A DNA stretch of 18,462 nt from contig CAYZHY010000076.1 in assembly GCA_964477525.1 (NCBI GenBank), positions 1 through 18,462 on the forward strand. Direction: 5' to 3'. The notes beneath the pieces are model-generated. The model had not been told where the DNA came from. It made no database searches and saw only the letters and a list, made by a program, of their open reading frames with translations. This document shows positions 7,774 to 15,373 of the stretch, in pieces (the stretch's first letter is position 1; each line of letters starts with the position of its first letter). The position numbers were made by a program, and so were the translations under genes. Source of the DNA: PCC-9228 sp964477525. GTDB taxonomy: Bacteria > Cyanobacteriota > Cyanobacteriia > Cyanobacteriales > PCC-9228.

Positions 7774-9165
7774 GTGCGTACAGAAAAAGATTCCATGGGG
7801 GAACGCCAGCTTCCCGATGAGGTATATTACGGCATTCAAACTTTACGAGCTACAGAAAATTTTCCCATTAGCGGCATCAAACCGCTACCGACTTACATTG
7901 ATGCTGGCATTTGGTTAAAGAAAGCCACGGCTACGGCCAATCGCGATTTGCAATGTATTCCCGAAGATGTGGGTAATGCCATTATCCAAGCCGCCGATGA
8001 AATTTTAGCCGGACAGTTGCGCGAGGCCTTTGTGGTGGATGTGTATCAAGCTGGGGCGGGAACATCCCACCACATGAATTTAAATGAAGTGCTGGCCAAT
8101 CGGGCTTTAGAAATTTTAGGCGATCGCAAGGGCAATTACCAGCGGGTCAATCCCAACGACCACGTCAATTACGGTCAGTCCACCAACGATGTCATTCCTA
8201 CGGCCATTCGCATTGGGGGATTGTTAGCCATCGAACGGACCCTCAAACCAGCAATTTTAGCTACCATTACCGCCCTAGAAGCCAAAGCTACGGAATTTCA
8301 AGATATTATCAAATCCGGTCGGACCCACAACCAAGATGCGGTTCCGGTATCGTTGGGAGAAGAATTTCGCGGTTGGTCGGTCATTTTGCAAGACCACTGG
8401 CGGCGATTGCAACAGGCTAGCGAGGATCTCAAAGTATTGGGCATTGGGGGCAGCGCTACGGGAACCGGTCTCAATACCCATCCCCAGTATCGCTCGTTGG
8501 TAGTGAAAAATTTATCGTCGATGCTGGATATTGCTTTTACAGGGGCCGAACATCGCATGGCGGCGATGCAGAGTATGTCGCCTTTCGTTCACGTTTCCGG
8601 TACGCTGCGCAATTTAGCGCAAGATTTAATTAAAATTTCCCACGATTTGCGGTTGATGGATTCGGGACCCAATACGGGATTGCGGGAAATTCAACTGCCG
8701 CCAGTACAGCCGGGTTCTTCGATTATGCCGGGAAAATACAATCCGGTGATGGCGGAAATGACTTCGATGGTGTGCTTTCAGGTAATGGGCTACGACCAAG
8801 CGATCGCCATGGCAGCGCAAGCGGGTCAGCTAGAATTAAATGTAATGATGCCGTTGATTGCCTATAACTTCATTCACAGTTTGGAGTTAATGGGACGGGC
8901 TTTGGATGCTTTAACCCAACGCTGTTTGCAGGGAATTGCAGCCAATCGTTCCCGCTGTTTGTCGTACGCTGAAAAAAGTTTAGCCTTGGTGACGGCTTTG
9001 AATCCCCATATTGGCTATTTAAATGCAGCTACGGTTGCCAAAGAAGCTTTAGAAACGGGCAAATCCATCCGAGAAATTGTTCTAGAGAAGGAATTGATGT
9101 CGCCAGATCGATTGGCATCGGTTTTAGATTTGAAGAAAATGAGCGGTGACCCCAGGGAACCATAA
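7774..9165 (+). CDS. aspA: Aspartate ammonia-lyase (aspartase/fumarase superfamily)
   Basis: A 463-residue enzyme of the class II fumarase/aspartase superfamily (aspartases are about 470 residues), acting as a cytosolic homotetramer. The N-terminus RTEKDSMG...YYGIQTLRATENFPISG is closer to Bacillus aspartases than to FumC. Active-site segments are present: GAGTS (94-98), QSTND (135-139), GRTHNQDA (182-189) and the catalytic loop GSSIMPGKYNP (314-324). The expected reaction is L-aspartate to fumarate plus ammonia. Several positions differ from well-studied aspartases as I recall them: SHHMN for S-x-NMN, VNYGQ, GPNTG where Arg is usual, and KYNP for KVNP. These may mark a cyanobacterial subclade; fumarase or another substrate is possible. 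The GTG start is supported by family N-terminus and GGAGG. Two same-strand genes follow closely. Confidence 0.85.
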   Translation: MRTEKDSMGERQLPDEVYYGIQTLRATENFPISGIKPLPTYIDAGIWLKKATATANRDLQCIPEDVGNAIIQAADEILAGQLREAFVVDVYQAGAGTSHHMNLNEVLANRALEILGDRKGNYQRVNPNDHVNYGQSTNDVIPTAIRIGGLLAIERTLKPAILATITALEAKATEFQDIIKSGRTHNQDAVPVSLGEEFRGWSVILQDHWRRLQQASEDLKVLGIGGSATGTGLNTHPQYRSLVVKNLSSMLDIAFTGAEHRMAAMQSMSPFVHVSGTLRNLAQDLIKISHDLRLMDSGPNTGLREIQLPPVQPGSSIMPGKYNPVMAEMTSMVCFQVMGYDQAIAMAAQAGQLELNVMMPLIAYNFIHSLELMGRALDALTQRCLQGIAANRSRCLSYAEKSLALVTALNPHIGYLNAATVAKEALETGKSIREIVLEKELMSPDRLASVLDLKKMSGDPREP

Positions 9166-9219
9166 GTTTGGAGGCATTGGTTCGACAAGCCAATTCCATT
9201 TTGTTCTCCTGTGCTTATA

Positions 9220-9225
9220 AAGGAG
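9220..9225 (+). promoter_or_regulatory. Ribosome binding site deciding the start at 9232
   Basis: AAGGAG, 6 bases before the ATG at 9232, is a near-ideal Shine-Dalgarno. It rules in favour of this ATG over the in-frame GTG at 9211. Confidence 0.8.
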
Positions 9226-9231
9226 ATAGAT

Positions 9232-9519
9232 ATGCTCAAACAACAATCTCCCAATACAACGCAAGTAACGTTTCATTACACCGATGGTCAAGCGGAAACG
9301 TTTAATATTCCCCTTTCGCCAGACCAATTTTACCAGCAGTTGGATGCTGCTGGCTCTCAAACCTGGTTGGTGTTGCAGTTGTACGACCAAAGCGTCACCA
9401 TTCGCATGCAGCAGTTGGTGAAAGTTGAGATTAAACCAGCGGTTCCCGATTTACAAGGTCAGGGCATCTTCCCTAATGCCGAACGCATGACGGCTTTGAA
9501 ACGAGGTGCTATGCGATAG
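9232..9519 (+). CDS. Conserved hypothetical protein, 95 residues
   Basis: A small soluble protein of unknown function. It contains alternating hydrophobic and polar stretches that suggest beta-strands (TQVTFHYTDGQAETFNIP; TWLVLQLYDQSVTIRMQQLVKVEI), then a basic C-terminal tail (ALKRGAMR). No Cys pair, signal peptide or membrane segment is seen. The start is fixed by AAGGAG 6 bases before the ATG. The gene follows the aspartase-like gene by 66 bases and precedes the DUF362 gene by 66 bases on the same strand, so the three may form an operon. It does not look like an ORF by chance, given the good ribosome binding site and normal codon use. Confidence 0.78.
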   Translation: MLKQQSPNTTQVTFHYTDGQAETFNIPLSPDQFYQQLDAAGSQTWLVLQLYDQSVTIRMQQLVKVEIKPAVPDLQGQGIFPNAERMTALKRGAMR

Positions 9520-9585
9520 GAATTTTGGGTTTTGTCTGCGTGCGATAAGCTAGTTACAGCGTTGATTTTTTTCTAAATTCCATTT

Positions 9586-10545
9586 ATGAAGCCTACTGTT
9601 CGTTTGCTTTCTGCAACGTCCTACGAAAACGACTCCCTCGCGCGATCGCTTACCGACGCTTTATCCCCTTGGGGTGGCCTGTCTGCCTTTGTCAAACCAG
9701 GCGATCGGGTTTTGCTCAAACCCAATTTGCTGACGGGCGCTCGTCCCACCAAAGAATGCGTCACCCGTCCGGAATTGGTCGCTGCTGTGGCTAAAATGGT
9801 CCAACAGGTGGGGGGCAAGCCGTTTTTAGGAGATAGCCCTGCTTTTGGCAGTGCCATGGGGGTTGCTAAAGCCAATGGGTATGAAGAAATTCTGCAAGAG
9901 CTAAATTTACCCGTGGTGGAATTTCAAGGGCATCGCTATCAAACTGCCAGCGATGCGTTCGACCACCTTTTGCTCAGCAAAGAGGCGATGGATGCCGATG
10001 TGGTGATTAACTTACCCAAGGTCAAATCCCACGTACAGCTCACGATGACGTTGGGCGTCAAAAACTTATTTGGCTGCGTTCCCGGTAAAATGAAAGCCTG
10101 GTGGCACATGGAAGCCGGCAAAGATGCCCATCGCTTCGGACAAATGTTGGTGGAAACGGCCCGTACCATCGACCCCCATCTCACCATTGTTGATGGCATT
10201 GTTGCCCACCAAGGCAACGGACCCAGCAACGGAGAACCCAGGTCTTTAGGGATTTTGGGAGCATCGGATAATGTGTTTGCTCTCGACCGGGCAATGTTGG
10301 ATGTTTTGCAGGTTAACCCGCAGCAGGTACCGACAGCGGTAGCGGCGCAAAAATTGGGGTTGGAACCAAAAGATGTGGAATTTTCTGGAAAAATGCCTGC
10401 CGATCTGCGCGTAGCTAACTGGAAGTTACCTGAAAATCTGGTTCCCATTGATTTTGGTTTGCCCAGGGTGGTGCGTTCTACGTTTAAACATTTCTATATT
10501 CGATTTATCAAAGAGCCTTTGCGGGCTTATACGAAAGTTGGATAA
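9586..10545 (+). CDS. DUF362 domain protein
   Basis: A 319-residue soluble protein covering a complete DUF362 domain. Characteristic segments: VKPGDRVLLKPNLL (36-49), a LGDSPAFGS stretch (81-89), LPKVKSH (143-149) and TLGVKNLFGCVPG (155-167), followed by an IVDGIVAHQGNGP segment. Some family members carry a C-terminal 2x[4Fe-4S] ferredoxin domain; here there are no CxxCxxC clusters, so this is the short form. The biochemical function of DUF362 is not established to my knowledge. The C-terminus is basic (IRFIKEPLRAYTKVG) and might associate with a membrane. There is no strong Shine-Dalgarno before the ATG. It is the last of three same-strand genes and converges with the GGDEF-EAL gene 53 bases away. 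Confidence 0.85.
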   Translation: MKPTVRLLSATSYENDSLARSLTDALSPWGGLSAFVKPGDRVLLKPNLLTGARPTKECVTRPELVAAVAKMVQQVGGKPFLGDSPAFGSAMGVAKANGYEEILQELNLPVVEFQGHRYQTASDAFDHLLLSKEAMDADVVINLPKVKSHVQLTMTLGVKNLFGCVPGKMKAWWHMEAGKDAHRFGQMLVETARTIDPHLTIVDGIVAHQGNGPSNGEPRSLGILGASDNVFALDRAMLDVLQVNPQQVPTAVAAQKLGLEPKDVEFSGKMPADLRVANWKLPENLVPIDFGLPRVVRSTFKHFYIRFIKEPLRAYTKVG

Positions 10546-10564
10546 GTTCTAGACGTGGGAGTTT

Positions 10565-10600
10565 GGGAGAAGTTCGCGCTTCCCCCTCTCCCCCTCTTTT
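10565..10600 (+). terminator. Possible terminator after the DUF362 gene
   Basis: GGGAGAAG (10565-10572), a 6-base loop, and CTTCCCC (10579-10585) form a short stem with one A/C mismatch. A C/T-rich run ending in TTTT follows. It sits in the narrow gap between two convergent genes. Weak stem and short T-run make this tentative. Confidence 0.35.
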
Positions 10601-13193
10601 ACCGATAGTGAGAAAAAACGCGATCGGTAGCGGCTTTGACATCTAAGGGTTGGGAAAAGAAATAGCCTTGTGCTTTTTCGCAATGGAGTTGTTTTAATTG
10701 TTGCAATTGAGATTGGGTTTCTACGCCTTCTGCAACGACATCCATACCTAGCGTATGGGCTAAGGTGATAATCGTACGTACGATTTCTGCTCGTTCTGGT
10801 AAGTTTAGGTGTTGGTGGTTGCGATCGGGTTGAATTTGACTGACAAAGGATTTGTCGATTTTTAAAGTATTTACGGGGAAGCTGTGCAAGTAACTTAAAG
10901 AAGAGTATCCAGTACCAAAATCATCAATACTCAACTGAACGGACCGCTTTCGTAATTGCAGTAAAATGTTGGTGACCGCTTCTGGGTTGTCCATGAGCAT
11001 GCTTTCGGTGAGTTCTAGGGTGAGGAAATGACCTGGTAGGCCGGTTTCTGCAAGGATTCTATCCAAATCTTCTAAAATACTGTCATCTCGCAGTTGTTTG
11101 CCAGAAAGGTTGACGCTCATTCTTAGAGACAAGTCTGGGGAAATTTGTTGCTGCCACAGTCGCATTTGCTGGCAGGCTTGGCGCAAAACAATATTGCCCA
11201 AATCGACGATGAGACCGGTTTCTTCGGCAATGGGAATAAATTCGCCAGGACTTAACAAGCCGCGGTAGGGATGTCGCCAGCGAACCAGAGCTTCAAATCC
11301 AGTGAGTTCGTAGGTGTTAATGTTAATGATGGGTTGGTAGTATAATAAAAATTCCGATGCTTCGACATAGCTCACAGGATATTTGGGTTTTTCTGCCCAA
11401 ATAGCACGGCGCAAGTCGTTTTCAATTTTCAGTAGTTTGAGCGCGGGTGCGTGCATGGCTTGGTCGAAAATGGCATAGCGAGATTTGCCCAGTTCTTTGG
11501 CACGGTACATGGCTAAGTCAGCGTCTCGCAGCAGTTGTTCTGGGCGGGTGTAGCCGTTGGAATTCATGGCAATGCCAATGCTGACGGTGGAAAATACTTC
11601 GTGACCTTCTACTTGATAGGGGGCACAGAGAGCTTGGCGAATGCGTTCGGCAATTTGCACGGCATCTTGATAGCTTTCGATATCTTCCAGGAGAATGGTG
11701 AATTCATCGCCTCCCAATCGGGCAACGGTGTCGCTACTACGCAGAATTTTTTCCAACGATCGCGCTATGGAAACCAGCAGTTTGTCGCCGACCAAATGCC
11801 CCAAACTATCGTTGACAATTTTAAAACGGTCTAAATCCAGAAATAAAACGGCAAACAAATATTCTGCATGGCGTTCGCTGCGTTTGAGAGCCCGTTCCAC
11901 CCGTTCCATAAACAAGTTACGATTGGGTAAGTCGGTGAGGGCATCGTGCAAGGTATCGTGCCGGAGCTGTTCTTGGGCAAATTTGCGATCGCTGATATCC
12001 TCTGCAATTCCGACTACGCGATATACTTCTCCTTGTGAGTTTTTAACGGGAAAAGTACGATGCCAAATCCAGCGGATTTCGTTGTCTTCTCCGACCAACC
12101 GATATTCCAAGCTGCTAGGTTCGTGACACCATTTGCGGTCTACCCAATTTTCTACCAGTTCCCGTTCTTGGGGATGGATGTGTTCCATCCAACTGTGAGG
12201 GTGGTTATACAAGCGATCGCGAGATTCTCCCCAAATCGACTCGTAGGCAGGGCTGACATACAACCACTGTTTGGTTTCCGGGCAAAACAGCCAAAATACG
12301 TCTTGTATGTTTTCTGCTAGCTGCCGAAACCGCTCTTCGCTCTCTCGCAAAGCGTCTTCGGTCTGGCGGCGGTCGGTAATATCCCGAACGGAGACCACAT
12401 ACACGGATTTTCCCTGCCAAACGGCTGGGGCAACGCGCATTTCGCCGATGCCGAGTTTTCCTTTGCCTCCCAAAAGTTGAATTTCTGCAGTTTCTTCTCT
12501 CACTACAGGCACTCCGAGATCGCTACCCAGCAATTCTTCTAATTTGCGGTCAAACAGTTTGGTGGCGGCTGGGTTGGCAAAGCAAATTTGACCGTTTCGA
12601 TCGACAATTAAAATGCTGTCGGAGGTGTTGGTGACGATGGCATTGAGTTGGTTTTGTCGTTCTTGTAAGGCTAAGAAGGAACTGCGATTGGAAGTGAGGG
12701 TAGATGAGGTTTGGGGATGAGCGATCGCCAGCACACCTAAAAAGCTATCTTGACGGTCAAACAAAGGAAAAACGCTCATGCACAACAGTGAAATCGAACC
12801 ATTTTTACAAGTGAATTCGACTTTCCAATTTCCTTGGATTCCACGCTTGCTATTTTCCCAATATTGCTGCACGGTAACGCTCACTGCTGGTTCTAAAAAA
12901 TCAAATAAGGAAGTCTTTAAGACTTCTTCGCGCTTGTATCCCAACAAATTTGCCATTTGGGAGGTCACTTCCACCGTTTTCCCTTGGGCGTTCAACCACC
13001 AAAGTCCTTCTCTCATTAAGGCTAACAAACGATAGTATCGTGCTATGCGTTCGTGTTTTTCGGCTGTATCTGGTTGGGAATCTCTAGAGAAGAAAGATGG
13101 TGTTTGGCGCATAGTCTTTGGTAGTTGGTTGGACTCTCCTTCGCTTGCTAAATGGTAGTAGGATAGCTGCGATCGGCTACGATGGTTGTACAT
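10599..13193 (-). CDS. PAS-PAS-PAS-GGDEF-EAL cyclic-di-GMP enzyme
   Basis: An 864-residue cytosolic signalling protein without membrane segments. Order: PAS at about 50-160; PAS at about 180-275; PAS with PAC motif at about 285-405; GGDEF at about 410-575; EAL at about 590-860. The diguanylate cyclase site RLGGDEF (492-498) is intact, and RSSD (485-488) sits five residues before it as the inhibitory I-site. The phosphodiesterase domain keeps EALVRW (634-639), NLSGKQL, ELTES, DDFGTGYSS, IDKSF and EGVET, so both activities are possible. The net direction in vivo cannot be read. The PAS domains probably sense small ligands, redox or light; none shows an obvious cofactor residue. The ATG at 13193 was chosen; a GTG at 13220 and an ATG at 13112 are alternatives, none with a clear Shine-Dalgarno. 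It is transcribed alone. Confidence 0.92.
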   Translation of the reverse strand: MYNHRSRSQLSYYHLASEGESNQLPKTMRQTPSFFSRDSQPDTAEKHERIARYYRLLALMREGLWWLNAQGKTVEVTSQMANLLGYKREEVLKTSLFDFLEPAVSVTVQQYWENSKRGIQGNWKVEFTCKNGSISLLCMSVFPLFDRQDSFLGVLAIAHPQTSSTLTSNRSSFLALQERQNQLNAIVTNTSDSILIVDRNGQICFANPAATKLFDRKLEELLGSDLGVPVVREETAEIQLLGGKGKLGIGEMRVAPAVWQGKSVYVVSVRDITDRRQTEDALRESEERFRQLAENIQDVFWLFCPETKQWLYVSPAYESIWGESRDRLYNHPHSWMEHIHPQERELVENWVDRKWCHEPSSLEYRLVGEDNEIRWIWHRTFPVKNSQGEVYRVVGIAEDISDRKFAQEQLRHDTLHDALTDLPNRNLFMERVERALKRSERHAEYLFAVLFLDLDRFKIVNDSLGHLVGDKLLVSIARSLEKILRSSDTVARLGGDEFTILLEDIESYQDAVQIAERIRQALCAPYQVEGHEVFSTVSIGIAMNSNGYTRPEQLLRDADLAMYRAKELGKSRYAIFDQAMHAPALKLLKIENDLRRAIWAEKPKYPVSYVEASEFLLYYQPIININTYELTGFEALVRWRHPYRGLLSPGEFIPIAEETGLIVDLGNIVLRQACQQMRLWQQQISPDLSLRMSVNLSGKQLRDDSILEDLDRILAETGLPGHFLTLELTESMLMDNPEAVTNILLQLRKRSVQLSIDDFGTGYSSLSYLHSFPVNTLKIDKSFVSQIQPDRNHQHLNLPERAEIVRTIITLAHTLGMDVVAEGVETQSQLQQLKQLHCEKAQGYFFSQPLDVKAATDRVFSHYR

Positions 13194-13220
13194 TTTTAGG
13201 ATATTTTTCGGTGAAAGCAC

Positions 13221-13711
13221 GCGATGTTGCTATGAAGCAGCGATCGCACGTATAAAGCTAGCTAGGCATAAAATAGTACGTTGTACCCAAATTTTTCTAA
13301 AGGACAACTGCTGGAAAATCCCAATGACAATCCCCCAACCTAGTTCAAAAATTTTTTGCTAAGCAAACCTCAAATGGAAAACCTATCTGCTATTTATTTT
13401 TTGGGTTTTTCAGCTACCGAAAGCATGGTTGCCAATTGGCATGGGTGGATAGCAAATTTGTGCGTTCCCCACTTCATTCGCCATGCAATCGTATATACAT
13501 TCTATCCTATTACTTCTGTTTGCAATCGATAAAATAAGCGCAATAACAATTTTTTTTACACTCCATGGAAAAATGCAGCGCGATTGAAAATATTTATTAA
13601 GTTTTGCTTCGTTTGATTACAAATGTTGAACTGATGGTTCGATTGCGTCTCTTTTTTGCTACGAACCACCAATTTCGAGCTAAAATTCGTTTTTTTTGAC
13701 TCGCTGTGCAA
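13221..13711. other. Intergenic region, AT-rich
   Basis: About 490 bases upstream of the GGDEF-EAL gene and downstream of the zinc-ribbon gene. It probably contains the GGDEF-EAL promoter. A 7-bp perfect inverted repeat, TGGTTCG at 13635-13641 and CGAACCA at 13662-13668, encloses a 20-base loop; it has no T-run on either strand. A 52-codon plus-strand frame (13374-13532) lacks a ribosome binding site and is not called. Nothing else was identified. Confidence 0.5.
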
Positions 13712-14203
13712 TTAAAATTGCCGCCGCCGAGATTGTGCTATTGCTTGTATGTAGAGGCGAATGGGAAACTGGTAGGCTCCTACAAATAACCAGCCTACAA
13801 TGAATAAATGGACAAAAAATGTCAATCCCGCCCACCAATAAGGAAATTGAGACAAAAACGTTCCATCTACTGGTGGAAAAATATAGGCAGTAGCCACAAT
13901 TAAGCTGGGGGGAAACAGCACCAATACTAAGCCTGCCAGCCAATACCACCAACGAACTTGGGTATTTCCCAAACGCGCGTCTTGCCAAAAACGACCGTTC
14001 CAACGCCAAGATAAGCGGGGAAAGCGATCGCTCATTTTTAAAACTTGCTGTTCCAAATCCATTGTAAAAATATGCTGGCAAAAGTCACAAGAAACAGCTT
14101 CCATCAAAGGCATGGACGAGATGGTTCCCCAACGGCAAACCGGACAGGGATATTCGTTTTCGTAGCTGAGGGGTTTCTGTGTAGGCGGCATGCTAGGCAT
14201 CAT
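13712..14203 (-). CDS. Zinc-ribbon membrane protein, function unknown
   Basis: A 163-residue protein. The N-terminal cytoplasmic part has two Cys pairs, CPVC (20-23) and CDFC (39-42), the spacing of a zinc ribbon. After a Trp/Arg-rich segment (RLSWRWNGRFW) there are two hydrophobic segments at about 85-110 and 120-145, likely transmembrane helices with both termini in the cytoplasm. The C-terminus is basic (QSRRRQF). I do not recognise a named family; the arrangement is conserved-looking and probably cyanobacterial. Two adjacent ATG codons (14203, 14200) could start it. The upstream region is interrupted by the assembly gap and holds a Fur/Zur-type box about 370 bases away by scaffold coordinates, so metal regulation is conceivable but unproven. 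Confidence 0.75.
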   Translation of the reverse strand: MMPSMPPTQKPLSYENEYPCPVCRWGTISSMPLMEAVSCDFCQHIFTMDLEQQVLKMSDRFPRLSWRWNGRFWQDARLGNTQVRWWYWLAGLVLVLFPPSLIVATAYIFPPVDGTFLSQFPYWWAGLTFFVHLFIVGWLFVGAYQFPIRLYIQAIAQSRRRQF

Positions 14204-14295
14204 TCCACGAACAAGATCGAATCTTATAGAACCAGTGTTATTTTAACGTAGATTTTTCTAGGCGATCGCTAGTCGTATCTAGGTTTTTTTACAGA

Positions 14296-14395
14296 NNNNN
14301 NNNNNNNNNNNNNNNNNNNNNNNNNNNNNNNNNNNNNNNNNNNNNNNNNNNNNNNNNNNNNNNNNNNNNNNNNNNNNNNNNNNNNNNNNNNNNNN
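14296..14395. other. Assembly gap (100 N)
   Basis: Exactly 100 N, the conventional placeholder for a gap of unknown size. The base run TTACAGA ends the left flank (14289-14295) and begins the right flank (14396-14402), so the two contig ends may simply overlap and little or nothing may be missing. A repeat-caused break is the alternative. Confidence 0.99.
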
Positions 14396-14406
14396 TTACA
14401 GAATAC

Positions 14407-14532
14407 TAATACCATTTCTTTAAGTTTCTGCAAGAGACGATCGAGGTGTTTTTGTAGGGGCGCTTTGCGAACCGCCTTTACCGGTATGATTAAAAAAATC
14501 AAGACGATTGTTGTTTTTCAGAAATGGTATTA
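14407..14532. mobile_element. MITE-like element with 13-bp terminal inverted repeats
   Basis: TAATACCATTTCT (14407-14419) and its exact reverse complement AGAAATGGTATTA (14520-14532) bound a 126-base segment with no transposase. If the outer TA pairs are target duplications, as in IS630/Tc1-mariner insertions, the inner repeats are 11 bp. A TAC also flanks both ends. The inside includes TGTAGGGGCGCTTTGCGAACC, similar to dispersed repeats I recall from cyanobacterial genomes (shown in part; key core GGGGCGCTTTGCGAA). It is called from structure alone; copy number elsewhere is unknown. Confidence 0.5.
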
Positions 14533-14573
14533 TACAGCAACAATCGAGACAACCAAACGGTAGCTCGATAGAA

Positions 14574-14592
14574 CAGAATGATAATCATTATC
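14574..14592. promoter_or_regulatory. Fur/Zur-type operator
   Basis: CAGAATGATAATCATTATC matches 17 of 19 bases of the classical Fur box. Within it and just beyond, TGATAATCATTATCA (14579-14593) is an exact 7-1-7 palindrome of the type bound by Fur-family repressors; in cyanobacteria Fur and Zur sites are similar, so iron or zinc control cannot be told apart. No gene starts next to it. The nearest start reading away from it is the zinc-ribbon gene at 14203, across the gap and the MITE-like element. Confidence 0.75.
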
Positions 14593-14690
14593 ATTTTAAT
14601 TGTCAACTGTCCCCCCACCCCTCCTGAAATCAGATATTCAGAGGGCGTAGGCGTTTTCTGGTTTTGGGAAGGAAGCTGGCGGTTTATTGG

Positions 14691-15257
14691 TTAGCTATGA
14701 GAATTTTCTCCTTGAGTTTCCTCTACTGTGTCTGAGGACTCATCAACCGTATCTTCACCTTCTTCGACCCCGACATCCGTTCCCTGAACCACCAAAACCG
14801 CACAATGGGCGTGGTGAAGTACGTAGTTGCTAACGCTGCCAAGAACCAGTTCTGTCCAACCGCTTCTGCCCCGACGACCCAGTACAATCAGATCGGTATT
14901 GTAATGGTCGGCGATTTCGCAAATCCAGGAACCAGCAGGTGCAAAACGACATTCAAAGTCTACGGGAATTTGTTTGTCTTTGGCGGCTTGTAAGTAAGGT
15001 TGCATGGCATTGTGAGCTTCTTGAATGGCTGATTCGATTTTTTCTTCCCGTAGTTTTTGAAAGCTATCCAACAGTTCTGCGTTAGCGGGGTTGCCAATAC
15101 CGACCAAAGAACTGGTTGTTTTTTCTTCGTATTCGTGGGGGAGAGCGTGGAAAACAATCAAGTGGCTGTTGTGTTCTTGGGCAATTTTTAAAGCTTTGTC
15201 GAAAACGGCTTGCGATCGCTCTGAGCGATCGAGAGCTACTAAAATTTTGTTATACAT
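14691..15257 (-). CDS. Universal stress protein (UspA family)
   Basis: A 188-residue cytosolic protein with one Usp domain (about 1-160). It begins MYNKILVALDRSERS, with the ATP-contacting Asp10, and has the nucleotide-binding motif G-x-x-G-(9 residues)-G-S at GRRG (127-130) and GS (140-141). It should therefore belong to the ATP-binding class of Usp proteins, which act as dimers in stress responses. The domain is followed by about 28 residues rich in Glu, Asp, Ser and Thr, an acidic tail beyond the usual 145-160 length. It lies 116 bases downstream of the acyl-CoA synthetase/GNAT gene on the same strand. The start is unambiguous; AAAGAA upstream is only a weak ribosome site. Confidence 0.93.
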   Translation of the reverse strand: MYNKILVALDRSERSQAVFDKALKIAQEHNSHLIVFHALPHEYEEKTTSSLVGIGNPANAELLDSFQKLREEKIESAIQEAHNAMQPYLQAAKDKQIPVDFECRFAPAGSWICEIADHYNTDLIVLGRRGRSGWTELVLGSVSNYVLHHAHCAVLVVQGTDVGVEEGEDTVDESSDTVEETQGENSHS

Positions 15258-15307
15258 CGTTCTTTAGCAACAGAACTCATCAAGATACTGGAAAAGGGAG
15301 AACAGAA

Positions 15308-15346
15308 GCGATGGTGCCTTCAGTACCGTTGGAGAAGGACCATCGC
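15308..15346. other. Intergenic stem-loop between GNAT fusion and usp
   Basis: GCGATGG (15308-15314) pairs with CCATCGC (15340-15346), and CCTTC (15317-15321) with GAAGG (15334-15338), across a small internal mismatch and a 12-base loop. Twelve base pairs in all, with no T-run after it on the minus strand. It could be a partial terminator, an RNA processing site or a stabilising hairpin between the two genes. Confidence 0.6.
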
Positions 15347-15373
15347 GTCTTTATGATTTCCGAATCGAAGGGG

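Noticed and set aside
9211..9231. GTG start seven codons earlier for the 95-residue protein
   Set aside because: AAGGAG at 9220-9225 lies inside that extension and is ideally placed for the ATG at 9232.
13374..13532. 52-codon plus-strand frame in the 13.2-13.7 kb intergenic region
   Set aside because: No ribosome binding site, odd amino acid composition and no recognised relative.
14396..14502. Minus-strand frame starting at 14502 and running into the N gap
   Set aside because: It lies within the MITE-like element, and if the contig ends overlap it stops a few codons later; it does not look like a gene.
14620..14648. Hairpin past the stress-protein stop as a terminator
   Set aside because: The stem has a bulge and no T-run follows on the minus strand; too weak to call.
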